The position numbers were made by a program, and so were the translations under genes. Positions 34,191 to 43,402 of a stretch of 64,000 nt of DNA are shown piece by piece; within the stretch, counting starts at the first letter, position 1; each line of letters begins with the position of its first letter. A model generated the notes under the pieces. That model saw nothing but the letters and a program-made list of their open reading frames with translations. It ran no database searches and had not been told where the DNA came from. Origin of the DNA: an uncultured Flavobacteriales bacterium (GTDB lineage Bacteria; Bacteroidota; Bacteroidia; Flavobacteriales_E; Vicingaceae); NCBI GenBank assembly GCA_937901255.1, contig CALCHN010000060.1, forward strand, positions 1 to 64,000, given 5' to 3'.

Positions 34191-34978
34191 TGAAGCAAAT
34201 AATAAACATATCATTATGGATAATTGCATTGGTGTTAATCATTGTGGGAGTAAGTTTTGCCAATAAAAATAAGTTGTATATGCAGCTTTCTAAACCTGTT
34301 ATCGATATAGATTATAATTCTGAAAACAGGTTTATTGATGAAACAGATGTGTTGAAGGAAATTATCCACAATCCAAAAGATACTAATAAGTATTTATATG
34401 CCTTTGATGTAACAACAATTGAAGAGCGATTAAAAAATAATTTTGCGATAAAAGAAGCTCAAGTATATAAAACAGTAGATGGTAAAATTGTGGCATGGGT
34501 AAAACAAAACCGACCAATTGCAAGGGTAATAAACCACAAAAATGAAAGTTTTTATATAGATGAAGATGGATATTTAATGTCGCTTTCAGAAAAATATACA
34601 GCTCGTTTGTTGGTCATTAATGGCAATGTTAAATCTTCTTATAATCAATATTATAAGAAAAATTTAAGTCAGCTAGATGATAGCTTGGCAACTACAACTA
34701 TTATAGATGAACTATACCAATTGGCTCAGCTTATTGATAACTCTGAGTTTTGGAAAGCACAAATTGAACAAGTGTATGTTAATAAAGAATTGGAGATTGA
34801 ACTCATACCAAAAGTAGGAAATCATATAATTGTATTGGGAAAACCTGAACATATGGAAGCTAAACTTAATAAGTTATATTATTTCTACAGAGAAGGTTTA
34901 AGTAAAACCGGTTGGAATGAATATTCAGAAATTAACTTAAGTTTTAATAACCAAATCGTTTGTAAAAAAAATTATTAG
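34190..34978 (+). CDS. ftsQ: Cell division protein FtsQ
   Basis: A 262-residue bitopic protein: a short cytoplasmic tail, one membrane helix (about residues 5-23), then a POTRA-like start (DIDYNSENRFIDETDVLKEI) and the beta domain with VYKTVDGKIVAWVKQNRPIARV and FYIDEDGYLMSLSE. FtsQ recruits FtsL and FtsB to the divisome. Sequence conservation is low but position between murC and ftsA and topology are decisive. Confidence 0.92.
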   Translation: MKQIINISLWIIALVLIIVGVSFANKNKLYMQLSKPVIDIDYNSENRFIDETDVLKEIIHNPKDTNKYLYAFDVTTIEERLKNNFAIKEAQVYKTVDGKIVAWVKQNRPIARVINHKNESFYIDEDGYLMSLSEKYTARLLVINGNVKSSYNQYYKKNLSQLDDSLATTTIIDELYQLAQLIDNSEFWKAQIEQVYVNKELEIELIPKVGNHIIVLGKPEHMEAKLNKLYYFYREGLSKTGWNEYSEINLSFNNQIVCKKNY

Positions 34979-34982
34979 TAAC

Positions 34983-36257
34983 ATGGAGGAAGAAAAATCA
35001 GAAATTATTGTTGGTTTAGATATCGGAACAACCAAAATTGTAGCCATAGTAGGAAGAAAAAATGAGCACGGTAAAATTGAAATACTTGGAATGGGTAAAT
35101 CTGATTCTATTGGTGTTTCTAGAGGGATGGTTTCTAATATCGACAAAACGGTTGAATCAATTAGATTAGCAGTAGAACAAGCTGAACTAAAATCTGGTGT
35201 TGACATTAAAGTGGTTAATGTTGGTATTGCTGGTCAGCACATAAAAAGCTTACAACACAGAGGTATTAAAGTTAGACATAGCGTTGAAGATGAAATTAGT
35301 CAATTGGATATCAATTCGTTAATAGAGGATATGTATAAATTGGTAATGTTGCCAGGAGAGGAGATTATCCATGTTCTTCCTCAGGAATACATTGTTGATA
35401 ATGAGCAAGGAATTAAAGACCCGATTGGAATGGCGGGAGTAAGATTAGAAGCCAACTTCCATATTATTACCGGATTAGTGGGGGCAATTAAAAACATACA
35501 TAAATGCGTTCATAAAGCTAATTTAAATGTTGATGATTTAATTTTAGAGCCATTAGCATCTTCTGAAGCAGTATTAAGTGCTGAAGAAAAAGAAGCAGGA
35601 GTAGCATTGGTAGATATAGGTGGTGGAACAACAGATATTGCTATTTTTCAAGATGGCATTATTAGACACACAGCAGTAATTCCTTTTGGAGGTAATATTG
35701 TTACTGAAGATATTAAAGAAGGATGTAGTATTATTAAAGACCATGCAGAAAAGCTAAAAATTAAATTTGGTTCTGCCTTAGCTAGCGAAAGCAATGATAA
35801 AGTAAAAGTTTCTATTCCCGGATTAAGAGGAAGACCTGCTAAAGAAATTTATATTAAAACCTTGGCAAATATTATTCAAGCCAGAATGGAAGAGATTATT
35901 GAACATATCCATTACGAAATTAAAAATTCTGGATACGAGAATAAACTTATCTGCGGAATAGTAGTTACTGGTGGAGGAGCTCAGTTAAAACACATCACCC
36001 AATTAATGGAGTATGTTACAGGAATGGATACAAGAATTGGTTACCCTAATGAACACTTAGCCCCAAATAATGCCAATGAAATTACTAGTCCGATGTACGC
36101 AACTAGTGTAGGGCTTGTAATTAAAGGGTTTGAATCTATTAATAAAAGTACAGATAAAAGAGACGAAATTGTTGGGCATTCTGACAGTAAGAAAAGTGGA
36201 TTTTTTGATAGATTGCTTCATGCAGGACACAAGTTTTTAGAAGATAGTGAAAAATAA
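34983..36257 (+). CDS. ftsA: Cell division protein FtsA
   Basis: A 424-residue actin-like ATPase that tethers FtsZ to the membrane. Phosphate 1 loop GLDIGTTKIVAIVG at the start, the 1C-domain region, phosphate 2 VDIGGGTTDIAIF near residue 215 and the adenosine motif IVVTGGGAQLKHI are visible. The last ~20 residues (SGFFDRLLHAGHKFLED) can form the amphipathic membrane-targeting helix. Four bases separate it from ftsQ. Confidence 0.96.
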   Translation: MEEEKSEIIVGLDIGTTKIVAIVGRKNEHGKIEILGMGKSDSIGVSRGMVSNIDKTVESIRLAVEQAELKSGVDIKVVNVGIAGQHIKSLQHRGIKVRHSVEDEISQLDINSLIEDMYKLVMLPGEEIIHVLPQEYIVDNEQGIKDPIGMAGVRLEANFHIITGLVGAIKNIHKCVHKANLNVDDLILEPLASSEAVLSAEEKEAGVALVDIGGGTTDIAIFQDGIIRHTAVIPFGGNIVTEDIKEGCSIIKDHAEKLKIKFGSALASESNDKVKVSIPGLRGRPAKEIYIKTLANIIQARMEEIIEHIHYEIKNSGYENKLICGIVVTGGGAQLKHITQLMEYVTGMDTRIGYPNEHLAPNNANEITSPMYATSVGLVIKGFESINKSTDKRDEIVGHSDSKKSGFFDRLLHAGHKFLEDSEK

Positions 36258-36292
36258 AAATAAATTAATAATAAAATAAACTAAGCTCTTAA

Positions 36293-36324
36293 TTCCTCCC
36301 CTTCGGGGAGGTTAGGAGGGGCTT
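36293..36324 (+). repeat. UUCG-type hairpin repeat, copy 4, between ftsA and ftsZ
   Basis: CCTCCCCTTCGGGGAGG is a perfect 17-base hairpin with TTCG loop, followed by TTAGGAGGGGCTTT. It lies 16 bases before the ftsZ start codon, a position where a stable hairpin could affect ftsZ expression or uncouple it from ftsA. Confidence 0.85.
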
Positions 36325-36339
36325 TAAAACCTCAATATT

Positions 36340-38073
36340 ATGAAATTCAATTTGCCAAAAGACCAAGCATCAATTATTAAAGTAATAGGCGTTGGAGGCG
36401 GTGGAAGCAACGCTGTAAACCACATGTACAATCAGGGGATTACAGGTGTAGATTTCATCATTTGCAATACAGATGCACAAGCGTTAGAACTAAGTCCTAT
36501 TCCAAATAAAATTCAGTTGGGAACTACGCTAACAGAAGGTTTAGGAGCAGGAGCAAACCCTGAGGTTGGTAAAAATGCAGCAATTGAAGATATTGATAAT
36601 ATTAAAAAGATATTAGAAAACAATACTAAAATGGTTTTCATAACTGCCGGAATGGGTGGTGGAACAGGAACTGGTGCAGCTCCAATAATTGCTAAGACTG
36701 CCAGAGAAATGGGCATTTTAACTGTTGGTATTGTTACTATTCCTTTTAGTTTTGAAGGAAGAAGAAGAAAGCAACAAGCTGAAGAAGGTTTAGAGCAATT
36801 ACGTCAGAATGTAGATACCTTGCTCATCATTAATAACGATAAGTTGAGAATGATGCACGGAAACCTTAAAATGGGAGAAGCTTTCTCTAAAGCAGATGAT
36901 ATTTTAACCGTTGCAGCCAAGGGAATTGCTGAAATTATTACTGTTGCAGGTTATATTAATGTGGATTTTGAAGATGTTAAAACAGTAATGAAAGATGGTG
37001 GAACAGCAATAATGGGTTCTGCAACAGCCGAAGGGGAAAACAGAGCCATTGAGGCGGTTACAAGAGCAATATCTTCTCCATTATTAAATGATAATGAAAT
37101 TGAAGGAGCAAATTACATCTTGTTAAATATTACCTCTGGCGAGGATGAAATTACAATGGATGAAATTGATGATATTACTGATTATATTCAAAATGAAGCA
37201 GGATATACTGCTGAGTTAATTTGGGGTAATGGATTGGATGAATCGTTGGGTAATAAAGTTTCTGTCACAGTTATTGCTACAGGTTTTGGTAAAAAAGAGT
37301 TAAGAAAAATTGACGACCTTAATAAGCCTGAAGAACATGTAGTACATACCCTAGATACAAATGATAGTCCAATAAATGAAATCACCCCTGAAATAACAAA
37401 TAATGTTGTTGAAGATGAAAATAATGAGCCTTATATAAGCTCTTCAAGTCAGTCAGCATTTGAGTTTAATGATGTTTTTTCTAGTGAAGAAAATGAAACT
37501 GTTTCAGCAGAAAATGATGAAGATGCTATTGTTTTCGGATTAGATGATGATATGGAAGAGATTGAAGAAAAGCAGTCGATTATGATGGAGGAAGAACAAG
37601 AAAATCAACATCACCAAGAAACAGAGACAGGAGATAATGACTTTTTTGTATCGGAAAACAATAACATACAAGCTGAACAAGATGAAAATAGCATTGTTTG
37701 GAATTTGAATGATGATATGGATGCAGATATAAACGAAAGCAAACAAACTACAACTTTTTCTGGAGAGCAACATTTAGAAGAAGAGGATGAAAAATCTTCT
37801 TTAGTGTATTCTGCTAAAATTCCAGATGAAGACCAGTTGAAAAGAAATAACGAAAGAATTATGCGTATCAGAGAACTTGGTATGAAGATGAAAACTTCAT
37901 CAGGATTATCTGAATTAGAAAAAGAACCAGCGTATAAAAGAAGAAAAATCAATTTAAAAGATACACCTCATTCATCAGAAAGCACCGTGTCTAGATTTAC
38001 ATTGTCAGATGATGAAGAAGGCAAACCTAAATTAAAAGACGGAAACTCTTTCTTACATGATAATGTGGATTAA
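36340..38073 (+). CDS. ftsZ: Cell division protein FtsZ with long acidic linker
   Basis: A 577-residue tubulin-like GTPase forming the division ring. The GTP signature GGGTGTGA is at residues 106-113; VIGVGGGGSNAVNHM and NADFEDV-type T7 loop (NVDFEDVKTVM) are present. After the core (about residue 325) a 250-residue acidic linker follows, containing two similar blocks: DEDAIVFGLDDDMEEIEE and DENSIVWNLNDDMDADINE. The end RFTLSDDEEGKPKLKDGNSF followed by LHDNVD is the conserved C-terminus of Bacteroidota FtsZ, the likely contact for FtsA. Confidence 0.97.
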   Translation: MKFNLPKDQASIIKVIGVGGGGSNAVNHMYNQGITGVDFIICNTDAQALELSPIPNKIQLGTTLTEGLGAGANPEVGKNAAIEDIDNIKKILENNTKMVFITAGMGGGTGTGAAPIIAKTAREMGILTVGIVTIPFSFEGRRRKQQAEEGLEQLRQNVDTLLIINNDKLRMMHGNLKMGEAFSKADDILTVAAKGIAEIITVAGYINVDFEDVKTVMKDGGTAIMGSATAEGENRAIEAVTRAISSPLLNDNEIEGANYILLNITSGEDEITMDEIDDITDYIQNEAGYTAELIWGNGLDESLGNKVSVTVIATGFGKKELRKIDDLNKPEEHVVHTLDTNDSPINEITPEITNNVVEDENNEPYISSSSQSAFEFNDVFSSEENETVSAENDEDAIVFGLDDDMEEIEEKQSIMMEEEQENQHHQETETGDNDFFVSENNNIQAEQDENSIVWNLNDDMDADINESKQTTTFSGEQHLEEEDEKSSLVYSAKIPDEDQLKRNNERIMRIRELGMKMKTSSGLSELEKEPAYKRRKINLKDTPHSSESTVSRFTLSDDEEGKPKLKDGNSFLHDNVD

Positions 38074-38083
38074 TTTAATATGC

Positions 38084-38113
38084 TAATTTTTTAATGTGAG
38101 GATGTGTGAATTA
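38084..38113 (+). repeat. ATGTGAGGATGTGTG-type repeat
   Basis: GCTAATTTTTTAATGTGAGG followed by ATGTGTGAATTA matches, on the opposite strand, the copy after the four-helix-protein gene at 27250. Confidence 0.55.
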
Positions 38114-38171
38114 TTAACAAATATCAATTAACCAATAACTTTTTGCATCTTGCGTCTGCCGAAAAAAAACA

Positions 38172-38245
38172 AAGAATTGAAAATTCTTGTTTTTTTCGAG
38201 CATCCTCGAAATATTAGTTTTTCAAATTAAAACATATTTCGGGAT
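38172..38245. repeat. Dispersed two-hairpin element, copy 2
   Basis: A small hairpin AAGAATT-GAA-AATTCTT is followed by CGAGCATCCTCG and a long stem: CGAAATAT (38207-38214) pairs with ATATTTCG (38234-38241), and ATCC with GGAT around one bulged T. Relative to copy 1 near 2.45 kb three base pairs have changed on both sides while the flanks are identical. The remainder of the 220-base gap after ftsZ holds another short repeat and no gene. Confidence 0.65.
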
Positions 38246-38294
38246 TTGCTAGAAATCAACTAAACTCATAAACTTATAACCTCATAAACTAATT

Positions 38295-38744
38295 ATGAAC
38301 TTAACAGAACAAATAAATCAAGACATTAAACAAGCCATGTTGGCTAAAGACAAGGCTAAATTAGAAGCATTAAGAGCGGTAAAAGCTGCTTTGTTGTTAG
38401 AAGCTTCAAAAGATGGTAGTAGCGAAGTAACCGATGAAGCTGGCTTAGCAATTTTGAAAAAATTAGTAAAGCAACGTAAAGATGCTGCTACTATTTATCA
38501 CGAGCAAAACAGACCTGATTTGGCTCAAGATGAAGAGTTTCAGATTGAAATACTAAGTGTTTATTTGCCCGAACAAATGGGAGAGGATGAAGTGAGAAAA
38601 ATTATAAAAGAAACCATTGCTCAATTGGGAGCATCCTCACCTGCTGATATGGGTAAGGTAATGGGGCCAATTATGGGTAAACTTAATGGTAAAGCAGATG
38701 GTAAATTAATTTCTACTATTGTTAAAGAAGAATTAGCCAATTAA
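38295..38744 (+). CDS. GatB/YqeY domain protein
   Basis: A 149-residue YqeY-type protein (PF09424), similar to the C-terminal tRNA-binding tail domain of GatB. Family segments: MNLTEQINQDIKQAMLAKDK, LRAVKAALLLEASKDG, LKKLVKQRKDAATIYHEQNR and SPADMGKVMGPIMGKLNGKADG. Stand-alone YqeY proteins are widespread; a role in tRNA-related quality control is suggested but unproven. A gene in this position after ftsZ is common in the phylum. A terminator follows. Confidence 0.93.
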   Translation: MNLTEQINQDIKQAMLAKDKAKLEALRAVKAALLLEASKDGSSEVTDEAGLAILKKLVKQRKDAATIYHEQNRPDLAQDEEFQIEILSVYLPEQMGEDEVRKIIKETIAQLGASSPADMGKVMGPIMGKLNGKADGKLISTIVKEELAN

Positions 38745-38777
38745 CTTGTAAACAACAAATTATGTTCAAATAGCTGT

Positions 38778-38814
38778 AAAAGCCCCGCAAAATCTTTTTG
38801 TGGGGCTTTTCTTT
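38778..38814 (+). terminator. Intrinsic terminator after the YqeY gene, end of the dcw region
   Basis: AAAAGCCCCGCAAAA pairs with TTTTGTGGGGCTTTT (one G-T wobble), then CTTTT. Confidence 0.9.
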
Positions 38815-38945
38815 TGCTATTATTCCAATCCTAAAAAATTAACATAAGCATAACTTTATGTTAAAAAACATAAAATAGTACTTGTTTTTTGTTAAATTTA
38901 TGATTCTAAGATAAGGATAGTTGTTTGTTTAAATAAAAATAATTG

Positions 38946-39335
38946 ATGTTTATGATTAAGAATTTTAATAGGTTAAGAATAGTTTTATTTTTAATTGTTG
39001 TGCTAACAAGTGTATACTCATTCGCACAAACCAAACAACATTATGTTTTGCACTCTACTAATCCTAATGTTGATTTAACCGTATATTATAATGCTATAGA
39101 AAATTGGGGAAAGTTAGATCAATTTCGTTTGTTAGATGAAAGGAGAACCATACCTTTTTTTGATGTTATGGGGAACGAGGGAGTAACAATTGAGATTTTT
39201 TCTGCTCTAGAACTAAAGCAATCTTATGGAACAGAAATCCCAAAGACAATCATAACAGATAAAAATAGTATTAAAACTACTGTTTTTATTTTAACACCCG
39301 ACAGGCTGTCTATTAAATTTAAATCAGATAAATGA
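38946..39335 (+). CDS. Hypothetical secreted protein
   Basis: A protein of about 129 residues with a signal peptide (hydrophobic IVLFLIVVLTSVYSFA, cleavage before Q). The mature part, about 100 residues, contains LHSTNPNVDLTVYYNAIENW and FRLLDERRTIPFFDVMG and has no Cys. No family is recognised. ATG at 38946 and 38952 are both possible starts; a TTG lies just before. Its stop codon overlaps the next start (ATGATG), so it is coupled to the T9SS-tailed protein gene and may be its partner. Confidence 0.68.
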   Translation: MFMIKNFNRLRIVLFLIVVLTSVYSFAQTKQHYVLHSTNPNVDLTVYYNAIENWGKLDQFRLLDERRTIPFFDVMGNEGVTIEIFSALELKQSYGTEIPKTIITDKNSIKTTVFILTPDRLSIKFKSDK

Positions 39336-40810
39336 TGAGAATAATTTTTTTAATTTTTTTATTGATTATCGTTAAACTTAATGTTGAAGCTCAATGTAGT
39401 AATTTTGACACTCAATATCCATTTGCAACACAAAGTACGACATCAACCACGTTAGTACAGGTAAGTTCGTGTGTGTATGGAGGTGAATGGAGTGTTTATA
39501 GTGTTACTTCTGGTGAGACTTATACTTGGACAACATGTGGAGATGCTGCTTTTGATACTCAATTAACTTTATGGGATAATGCTCATAACATATCGTATGC
39601 ATACAACGATGATGATTGTAGCTTACAATCTACTATTACATGGACGGCAACATTTACTGGTACAGTACATTTGTTATTATCTGAGTATTATTGTTTAGAT
39701 AATTCTGATTGTATGACAATTCAATGGGCATGTACATCTTGTGGGGGTGGGGGTGGTTCAGTTCCCCCAGAAAATTGTTTAGGAGCATCAACCATTTGCA
39801 GTGACAATACCTTTTCAGGAAATAGTAGTGGTTTTGGTACACAAGAATTAACTTCATCAAATGATGGTTGCTTAAGTGGAGAACATGAGAGTTCGTGGTA
39901 TTTTTTTCAAGCAACAGCTGCAGGTACAATAGAATTTGATATTAGCCCTCAAAACGGAACGGACGATTATGATTTTGCTATATGGGGTCCCTATCCATCC
40001 ACTTCAACACCTGGGGGTATTTGCCCTCCGTCATCAACACCATTAAGATGTTCTTATGCGGCAGGTGGTGGAAATACTGGGTTGGGCAATGGAGCAACTG
40101 ACCAATCAGAAGGTGCTAGTGGAAATAAGTGGGTTGCTCCTATAAACATGAATGTTGGTGATGTGTATATTTTAGTTATTGATAATTGGTCGGAATCTAA
40201 TTCACCATTCGATTTGAATATTGATTTAACTGGAGGAGCTTCATTAGATTGTGTGCCTTTACCAATTGAGTTAATGTCATTTGTTGGTGAGGCTGCAGAA
40301 ACTGGCAATGAATTACAGTGGCAAACCGTGGCAGAGATTAATAACGATTATTTTGTAATAGAAGCTTCAAAAGATGCGTCTAATTTTATTGCGATAGGAA
40401 ATATTGACGGAGCCGGAAATTCAGTTGAAGTAAATAATTATGTCTATTATGATAAGTCACCGTTAGCCGCTACTACCTATTACCGCTTAAAACAAGTTGA
40501 TTTTGATGGAAAATTTTCTTATTCTGATGTTGTTTCTGTTAGAAGAATAGAAGATGGTGAGGTGGTAATTTCTCCCAACCCTGTAAAAGATGTGTTGAAT
40601 ATAGAACTTAAAACAACCCAAGCAGGAAATTATAATTTTATAGTGGTAGATTTGTTAGGAGCTGTAATAGAAAAGAATATACATCTTAATAAAGGAACAA
40701 ACAACATTAAACTGGATGTGTTTGCTGATTTACCTCAAGGGTTTTATATGCTTAAAATAATGGATGAAAATAATACTATTATTACCACCAAAAAGATTGT
40801 GAAAAACTGA
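39332..40810 (+). CDS. Secreted multidomain protein with T9SS sorting tail
   Basis: A 492-residue exported protein. After the signal peptide (ends VEAQ) come two Cys-containing beta domains, residues ~20-140 (VYSVTSGETYTWTTCGDAAF) and ~150-310 (WYFFQATAAGTIEFDISPQN, then DFAIWGP), joined by a Gly/Pro linker. A fibronectin-like segment starting LPIELMSFVGEA and FVIEASKDASNF follows, and a type A T9SS C-terminal domain closes it (VVISPNPVKDVLNIEL ... LPQGFYMLKIMD). It is probably a surface or extracellular adhesin-like protein; its ligand is unknown. Confidence 0.88.
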   Translation: MMRIIFLIFLLIIVKLNVEAQCSNFDTQYPFATQSTTSTTLVQVSSCVYGGEWSVYSVTSGETYTWTTCGDAAFDTQLTLWDNAHNISYAYNDDDCSLQSTITWTATFTGTVHLLLSEYYCLDNSDCMTIQWACTSCGGGGGSVPPENCLGASTICSDNTFSGNSSGFGTQELTSSNDGCLSGEHESSWYFFQATAAGTIEFDISPQNGTDDYDFAIWGPYPSTSTPGGICPPSSTPLRCSYAAGGGNTGLGNGATDQSEGASGNKWVAPINMNVGDVYILVIDNWSESNSPFDLNIDLTGGASLDCVPLPIELMSFVGEAAETGNELQWQTVAEINNDYFVIEASKDASNFIAIGNIDGAGNSVEVNNYVYYDKSPLAATTYYRLKQVDFDGKFSYSDVVSVRRIEDGEVVISPNPVKDVLNIELKTTQAGNYNFIVVDLLGAVIEKNIHLNKGTNNIKLDVFADLPQGFYMLKIMDENNTIITTKKIVKN

Positions 40811-40854
40811 TAAATAGTGAAAAAAATGCTCGTAGATAAATTTTCTTAAAAGCA

Positions 40855-40885
40855 TTTGTTTAATAAACAAAAAAAGATATCTTTG
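40855..40885 (+). promoter_or_regulatory. Promoter of tRNA-Leu
   Basis: TTTG (40855-40858), a 19-base spacer and TATCTTTG (40878-40885) match the Bacteroidota primary-sigma consensus TTTG-N19-TAnnTTTG. Transcription would start about 45 bases before the tRNA. Confidence 0.85.
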
Positions 40886-40934
40886 CACTCCTTTTTTAAG
40901 AAGGTTTTAAAGTAAACCTTTATTTAAAAATTTT

Positions 40935-41016
40935 GCGGGTGTGGTGAAATTGGTAGACACGCTAGACTTAGGATCTAGTGCTTCACGGCATGGGGGTTCG
41001 AGTCCCTTCACCCGCA
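40935..41016 (+). tRNA. tRNA-Leu (anticodon TAG)
   Basis: An 82-base tRNA. Acceptor arms GCGGGTG and CACCCGC pair perfectly; the D-arm is TGGTGAAATTGGTAGACAC; the anticodon stem-loop is CTAGA-CTTAGGA-TCTAG with anticodon TAG; a long variable arm (GTGCTTCACGGCATG), typical of class II tRNAs, precedes the T-arm GGGGTTCGAGTCCC. The discriminator base is A and CCA is not encoded. Confidence 0.96.
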
Positions 41017-41049
41017 CAAAATAAGGAGTTGTTCCTTAAGAAAAAATAA

Positions 41050-41080
41050 AAGGTATAAGGTTAGCCTTATACCTTTTTTA
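41050..41080 (+). terminator. Intrinsic terminator after tRNA-Leu
   Basis: AAGGTATAAGG and CCTTATACCTT form an 11-bp perfect stem with loop TTAG, followed by TTTT. Confidence 0.9.
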
Positions 41081-41108
41081 AATTCCATGAAAAATTAAAC
41101 CATAATAT

Positions 41109-42467
41109 ATGAATATTACACAAGAAAAAATTGATGATTTAAATGCAGTTATTAAAGTGCAGCTGAAAGAAGAAGATTATCAAGATAAAGTGGAAAATCA
41201 ACTTAAAGAATACCGTAAAAAAGCCAGTGTTCCTGGCTTCAGAAAAGGACACGTACCTATGGGTATGGTTAAAAAAATGGTAGGAACCAACTTGTTGGTT
41301 GACGAATTAAATAAAATTTTGTCGGATACCTTGCAAGAATATTTAACCAATGAAAAATTGGAGGTATTAGGAAATCCACTTCCTAAAATGGAAGATGATG
41401 AAACGATTGATTGGGAAAATCAAAAAGAATTTGAGTTTAAATACGAAGTTGGATTAGCTCCTTCTTTTAAAGTAGATAGCTTAGATAAACTTAAAGTGGA
41501 TGCCTATAAAATAAAAGTATCTGACAAAGATGTTCAGAAATATGTTGATGATTTAGCTCGCAGATACGGAAAAATGACTAATCCTGAAGTAGCTGAAAAA
41601 GACGATATGGTTTTTGGAAAGTTTGAAGAATTAGATGGCGAAGGCAAGGTAAAAGAAGGTGGAATTACCAACAGTTCAGTAATTATTATTAATGCTGTTA
41701 CAGATAAAAACTTACAAAAACAATTAGTTGGAGCTAAAGCAGGAGATATGTTTGTGGTTGATCCAAAAACTGTTTCTGAACACGAAAGTGACCAAGCACA
41801 AGCTATCGGTGTTGATGTAAATGAGTTGAAAAACATTATCTCTAAATTCAATTATACCGTAGAAAAAGTAAACAGAGTTATTGCATCTGACTTAAACCAA
41901 GAATTGTTTGATAAAATTTTTGGAGAAGGAACAGTAAAATCTGAGAAAGAATTTAGAGATAAAATTGCTGAAGAATTAAACAAAGGATTAATTGCTGATA
42001 GCGATAGAAAATTAAAAGCTGATATTCAAGATGCTTTAATGGATTCGTTAAAATTAAAATTACCAGATACATTCTTAAAGAAATGGATAAAAGCATCTAA
42101 CGAAAAACCAATTACTGACGAGCAAATTGAATTAGAATATGATATGTATGCTAAAAGCTTACAATGGCAACTAATTGAAAATAAAATTATTGAAGCAAAC
42201 GAAATTAAAGTTGAATTTGAAGAAGTAATTGACTACACTAAAGGGTTGTTGACTCAGCAAATGCAAAGCATGGGTATGCCTACAAATGATGATGAACAGT
42301 TAACTCAAACAGCTCAAAGTGTACTTCAAAATCAAGAAGAAGCAAGAAAAATTTACGGAATGTTATACGATTCTAAATTAATGGACTTGTATAAATCAAC
42401 CTGTAAATTGAAAGAGAAAGAAGTCTCTTTAGAAGAGTTTGAAAAGCTTTTAGCTAAACAGAAATAA
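41109..42467 (+). CDS. tig: Trigger factor
   Basis: A 452-residue ribosome-associated chaperone. The N-terminal ribosome-binding domain carries the signature VPGFRKGHVPMGMVKK near residue 38. The middle segment (about 150-240) corresponds to the peptidyl-prolyl isomerase domain but is weakly conserved (no GFxxGL-like FKBP core seen), a known trend in this phylum. The C-terminal half is helical. It begins a tig-clpP pair, as in many bacteria, though each has its own space and a terminator intervenes. Confidence 0.93.
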   Translation: MNITQEKIDDLNAVIKVQLKEEDYQDKVENQLKEYRKKASVPGFRKGHVPMGMVKKMVGTNLLVDELNKILSDTLQEYLTNEKLEVLGNPLPKMEDDETIDWENQKEFEFKYEVGLAPSFKVDSLDKLKVDAYKIKVSDKDVQKYVDDLARRYGKMTNPEVAEKDDMVFGKFEELDGEGKVKEGGITNSSVIIINAVTDKNLQKQLVGAKAGDMFVVDPKTVSEHESDQAQAIGVDVNELKNIISKFNYTVEKVNRVIASDLNQELFDKIFGEGTVKSEKEFRDKIAEELNKGLIADSDRKLKADIQDALMDSLKLKLPDTFLKKWIKASNEKPITDEQIELEYDMYAKSLQWQLIENKIIEANEIKVEFEEVIDYTKGLLTQQMQSMGMPTNDDEQLTQTAQSVLQNQEEARKIYGMLYDSKLMDLYKSTCKLKEKEVSLEEFEKLLAKQK

Positions 42468-42472
42468 GTGTT

Positions 42473-42508
42473 AAATGCCTCGATTGTTAATCGGGGCATT
42501 TTTTTTAT
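42473..42508 (+). terminator. Intrinsic terminator after tig
   Basis: AAATGCCTCGATT pairs with AATCGGGGCATTT (one G-T wobble) around GTT, then a run of seven T. Confidence 0.9.
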
Positions 42509-42595
42509 AATTTTTTGTAAAAAAAGAGAGAAATCATTTCTAAAATACTATCTTAGATGACTATTTTTACAAACCAATTCTAAAACCAAAAAAAT

Positions 42596-43270
42596 ATGTT
42601 CAATAAAGACGAATTCAGAAAATATGCAACCAAGCATGTAGGCATAAGCAGTACGGTTTATGACCAATATCAATCTATTTATGCAGATTATATTTCTCCA
42701 ACAATTATTGAAGAAAGACAGTTAAATGTTGCATCAATGGATGTTTTTTCAAGATTAATGATGGATAGAATTATTTTCTTGGGAACAGGAATAAATGATT
42801 ATGTTTCTAACATTATACAAGCTCAGTTGTTATTTTTAGAATCTGTAGATGCTAAAAAAGACATCCAAATATATTTAAACTCACCGGGTGGTGGCGTTTA
42901 TGCAGGCTTAGGTATTTATGATACCATGCAATACATTTCTCCGGATGTAGCAACCATTTGTACGGGAATGGCAGCGTCTATGGGAGCGGTATTGTTATGT
43001 GCAGGAGCTGACGGTAAAAGAACAGCTTTACCTCACTCTAGAGTGATGATTCACCAACCTTTAGGTGGAGCTCAAGGTCAGGCATCTGATATTGAAATAA
43101 CAGCAAGAGAAATTATGAAGTTGAAAAAAGAATTATACGATATTATTTCAAAACATTCAGGGCAATCTTATGAAAAAGTGGAGCAAGATAGTGATAGAGA
43201 TTATTGGATGATAGCCTCAGAAGCTAAAGAATACGGAATGATTGATGAAGTATTAGTAAGAGAAAAATAA
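42596..43270 (+). CDS. clpP: ATP-dependent Clp protease proteolytic subunit
   Basis: A 224-residue serine protease subunit that forms the double-heptamer chamber and works with ClpX or ClpA/C. The catalytic Ser128 is in TGMAASMGAVLL and His153 in PHSRVMIHQPLGG; the Asp lies downstream in the family-typical region. The N-terminal ~30 residues before YISPTIIEERQLNV are longer than E. coli mature ClpP. No clpX is seen within the window. Confidence 0.96.
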   Translation: MFNKDEFRKYATKHVGISSTVYDQYQSIYADYISPTIIEERQLNVASMDVFSRLMMDRIIFLGTGINDYVSNIIQAQLLFLESVDAKKDIQIYLNSPGGGVYAGLGIYDTMQYISPDVATICTGMAASMGAVLLCAGADGKRTALPHSRVMIHQPLGGAQGQASDIEITAREIMKLKKELYDIISKHSGQSYEKVEQDSDRDYWMIASEAKEYGMIDEVLVREK

Positions 43271-43272
43271 GT

Positions 43273-43308
43273 AAGCCCACCCCAACCCTCCCGAAGGGAG
43301 GGAGTCAT
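43273..43308 (-). repeat. UUCG-type hairpin repeat, copy 5
   Basis: On the minus strand ACTCCCTCCCTTCGGGAGGG followed by TTGGGGTGGGCTT. It lies two bases after the clpP stop codon. Confidence 0.8.
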
Positions 43309-43402
43309 AGTCCATAATGTTATTAAAAGATGTGGATTATTTCTATTGAAGATTAGGGAAATTGAAAAAAATGTTTATTTAAAAAAATATAATCTAGCTT
43401 TC

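Noticed and set aside
37540..37952. Minus-strand ORFs opposite the ftsZ linker
   Set aside because: They are shadows of the acidic repetitive linker, with the low-complexity Ser/Phe/Leu composition expected of antisense.
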